Shown piece after piece: positions 34,000 to 34,776 of a stretch of DNA of 34,776 bases. The stretch is taken from assembly GCA_002189035.1 (NCBI GenBank), contig NEEC01000498.1, forward strand, positions 1-34,776, in the 5' to 3' direction. The DNA comes from Utricularia gibba (lineage: Eukaryota; Streptophyta; Magnoliopsida; Lamiales; Lentibulariaceae). Position 1 is the first letter of the stretch; every line of letters begins with the position of its first letter. The position numbers were made by a program, and so were the translations under genes. The notes below the pieces were generated by a model, which searched no databases, was not told the origin of the DNA, and worked only from the letters and a program-made list of their open reading frames with translations.

Positions 34000-34776
34000 T
34001 AACTTCAATAACTGCATCACGATTTTCGTCGAGTAGGACCCGATGTGGCAAAGGAGTCAGACCGAACCTTGGGTCAGAACGAAGTTCACAACGAAATCAC
34101 CCGCCCAAAAACGACAAGCTTTTCCTTGAGAAACAATGTAGGCAGCCTATTAAAACCCAACGTTAATTAATGCATCAAGTTTTTTGCCGAGCTACAAATG
34201 ACTATGGGCCCGAGCTCGACTCGACCTCCTGCTCGATACCGTTGCCCCACGAGAGCGCCTCCTCAAATATAAAGCATGCGGTTGAAAACCATTTTGGGTG
34301 CTCATGACATCCTAACTTCAATAACTGCATCACGATTTTCGTCGAGTAGGACCCGATGTGGCAAAGGAGTCAGACAGAACCTTGGGTCCGAACGAAGTTC
34401 CAACGACATCACCCGCCCAGAAACGACAAGCTTTTCCTTGAGAAACTATGTAGGCAGCCTAATAAGCCGAACGTTAATAAATGCATCAATTTTTGCCGGG
34501 CTACAAATGACTCTGGGCCGAGCTCGACTCGACCTCCTGCTCGATACCGTTGCCCACGAGAGCGCCTTATCAAATATAAAGCATGCGGTTGAGAAAACCA
34601 TTTTGGTGCTCATGATATCCTAACTTCAATAACTGCATCACGATTTTCGTCGAGTAGGACCCGATGTGGCAAAGGAGTCAGACCGAACCTTATGGTCAGA
34701 ACGAAGTTCCAAAAGACATCACCCGCCCAGAAACGACAAGCTTTTCCTTGAGAAACCATGTAGGCAGCCTATTAAA
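34000..34776 (+). repeat. Partial HOR unit 2-3-4, cut by the right edge
   Basis: Monomer starts are 34000, 34313 and 34621. The class-2 copy carries CGAAATCACC and TTAATTAATGC, matching 18496. The class-3 copy has GACAGAACC, GGGTCCGAACG and TAATAAGCCGAACG. The class-4 copy is entered by GATATCC and has CCTTATGGTC with TTCCAAAAGAC. It ends in half B (GCAGCCTATTAAA) where the window stops. The 2-3-4 series closely parallels 18496-19422. Confidence 0.8.

Larger units (their letters stand above)
1..34776. repeat. Tandem satellite array, ~310-bp monomer, fills the window
   Basis: The sequence is one head-to-tail array with no interruption, inversion or unique insert. The motif TAACTTCAATAACTGCATCA recurs 113 times (first at 58, last at 34621), with a mean spacing of 308.6 bp and extremes of 276 and 317 bp. 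Each monomer carries single HindIII (AAGCTT), SacI (GAGCTC), SphI (GCATGC) and NsiI (ATGCAT) sites, which also mark the period. GC is about 46% in a counted copy. No gene, rRNA, tRNA or transposon is visible on either strand. Such arrays typically form constitutive heterochromatin or centromeres in eukaryotes, but nothing here proves the chromosomal location. The family is not one I recognise. The array runs off both ends of the window, so its true length is unknown. Confidence 0.98.

Noticed and set aside
1-34776. CRISPR-like repeat array
   Set aside because: The unit is ~310 bp of contiguous repeat with no unique spacers of uniform size and no cas-like genes.
1-34776. 5S rRNA gene tandem array (unit size about 300 bp, GGGTGCTCATGA resembling a plant 5S start)
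   Set aside because: Similarity to the 5S start stops after GGGTGC. No internal control region or 5S gene body of ~120 bp is visible in the monomer.
1-34776. Telomeric repeats, LTR or other transposon insertions, or orientation switches inside the array
   Set aside because: Every interval between anchors is filled by one monomer in the same orientation. No foreign segment, terminal repeats or telomere motif runs were seen.
1-34776. All indels explained as homopolymer sequencing errors
   Set aside because: Not accepted as a full explanation: several losses are multi-base, linked to class, or shared by distant copies, and the TTTT run in the 39-bp box is unaffected. A partial contribution cannot be excluded without reads.

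Overview
The whole window is one tandem satellite DNA array. I found no genes, RNA genes, transposable elements, CRISPR arrays or unique sequence. Every open reading frame is a by-product of the repeat. The unit is about 310 bp. Using the conserved motif TAACTTCAATAACTGCATCA as a ruler, I counted 113 starts from 58 to 34621. That gives 112 complete intervals with a mean of 308.6 bp and a range of 276 to 317 bp, all in the same orientation. Such an array points to eukaryotic heterochromatin (centromeric, pericentromeric, subtelomeric or knob-like). I do not recognise the family and cannot name the organism. A plant is plausible from unit size and organisation, but this is a weak inference.

The array has three nested levels. 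(1) The ~310-bp monomer is a diverged head-to-tail dimer of two ~157-bp halves. Both halves begin TTGAGAAAACCAT and stay alignable, at about 70% identity by eye over the first ~66 bp. (2) Monomers fall into four classes with correlated diagnostic variants. (3) The classes recur in the order 1-2-3-4, giving a higher-order repeat (HOR) of about 1.24 kb. I mark 12 such four-monomer units, three trimers that lack class 3, and one pentamer.

Class key, with monomers starting at TAACTTCAAT. Class 1 is entered through GAAATCC and typically has GGACC(A)GATTTGG, TTCACAACGAC, CATTTAGG or CATGTAGG, CAAGTTTTTT, sometimes CTACTCGATA, and exits via CCTTATC or CCTATC. Class 2 is entered through GAATCC and has TTCACAACGAC, often AACAATGTAGG and AAAACCCAACG, CAAGTTTTTT, and exits via GCGCCTCCTC. 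Class 3 is entered through GACATCC and has GAC(A)GAACC, often GGGTCCGAACG, CAGAAACG, GAAACTATGTAGG, CTAATAAAGCCGAACG, GCCGGGC, ACTCTGGG, and exits via GCGCCTTATC. Class 4 is entered through GAATCC or GATATCC and has CCTTGGTCAG, TTCCAAAAGAC, CAGAAACG, ACTCTGGG, often CCTCTGCTCG and GCATGCGTTGAG, and exits via GAGCCTCCTC into GAAATCC.

Layout: ordered HOR domains lie at 1887-5283, 8630-13253, 18183-24049, 27778-29017 and 30575-33999. Disordered stretches with mixed or chimeric monomers lie at 5284-8629, 13254-18182, 24050-27777 and 29018-30574. Variation is mostly short deletions, with few substitutions. A 39-bp box at the start of each monomer is almost invariant across the array. All counts and alignments were done by eye and need computational confirmation.
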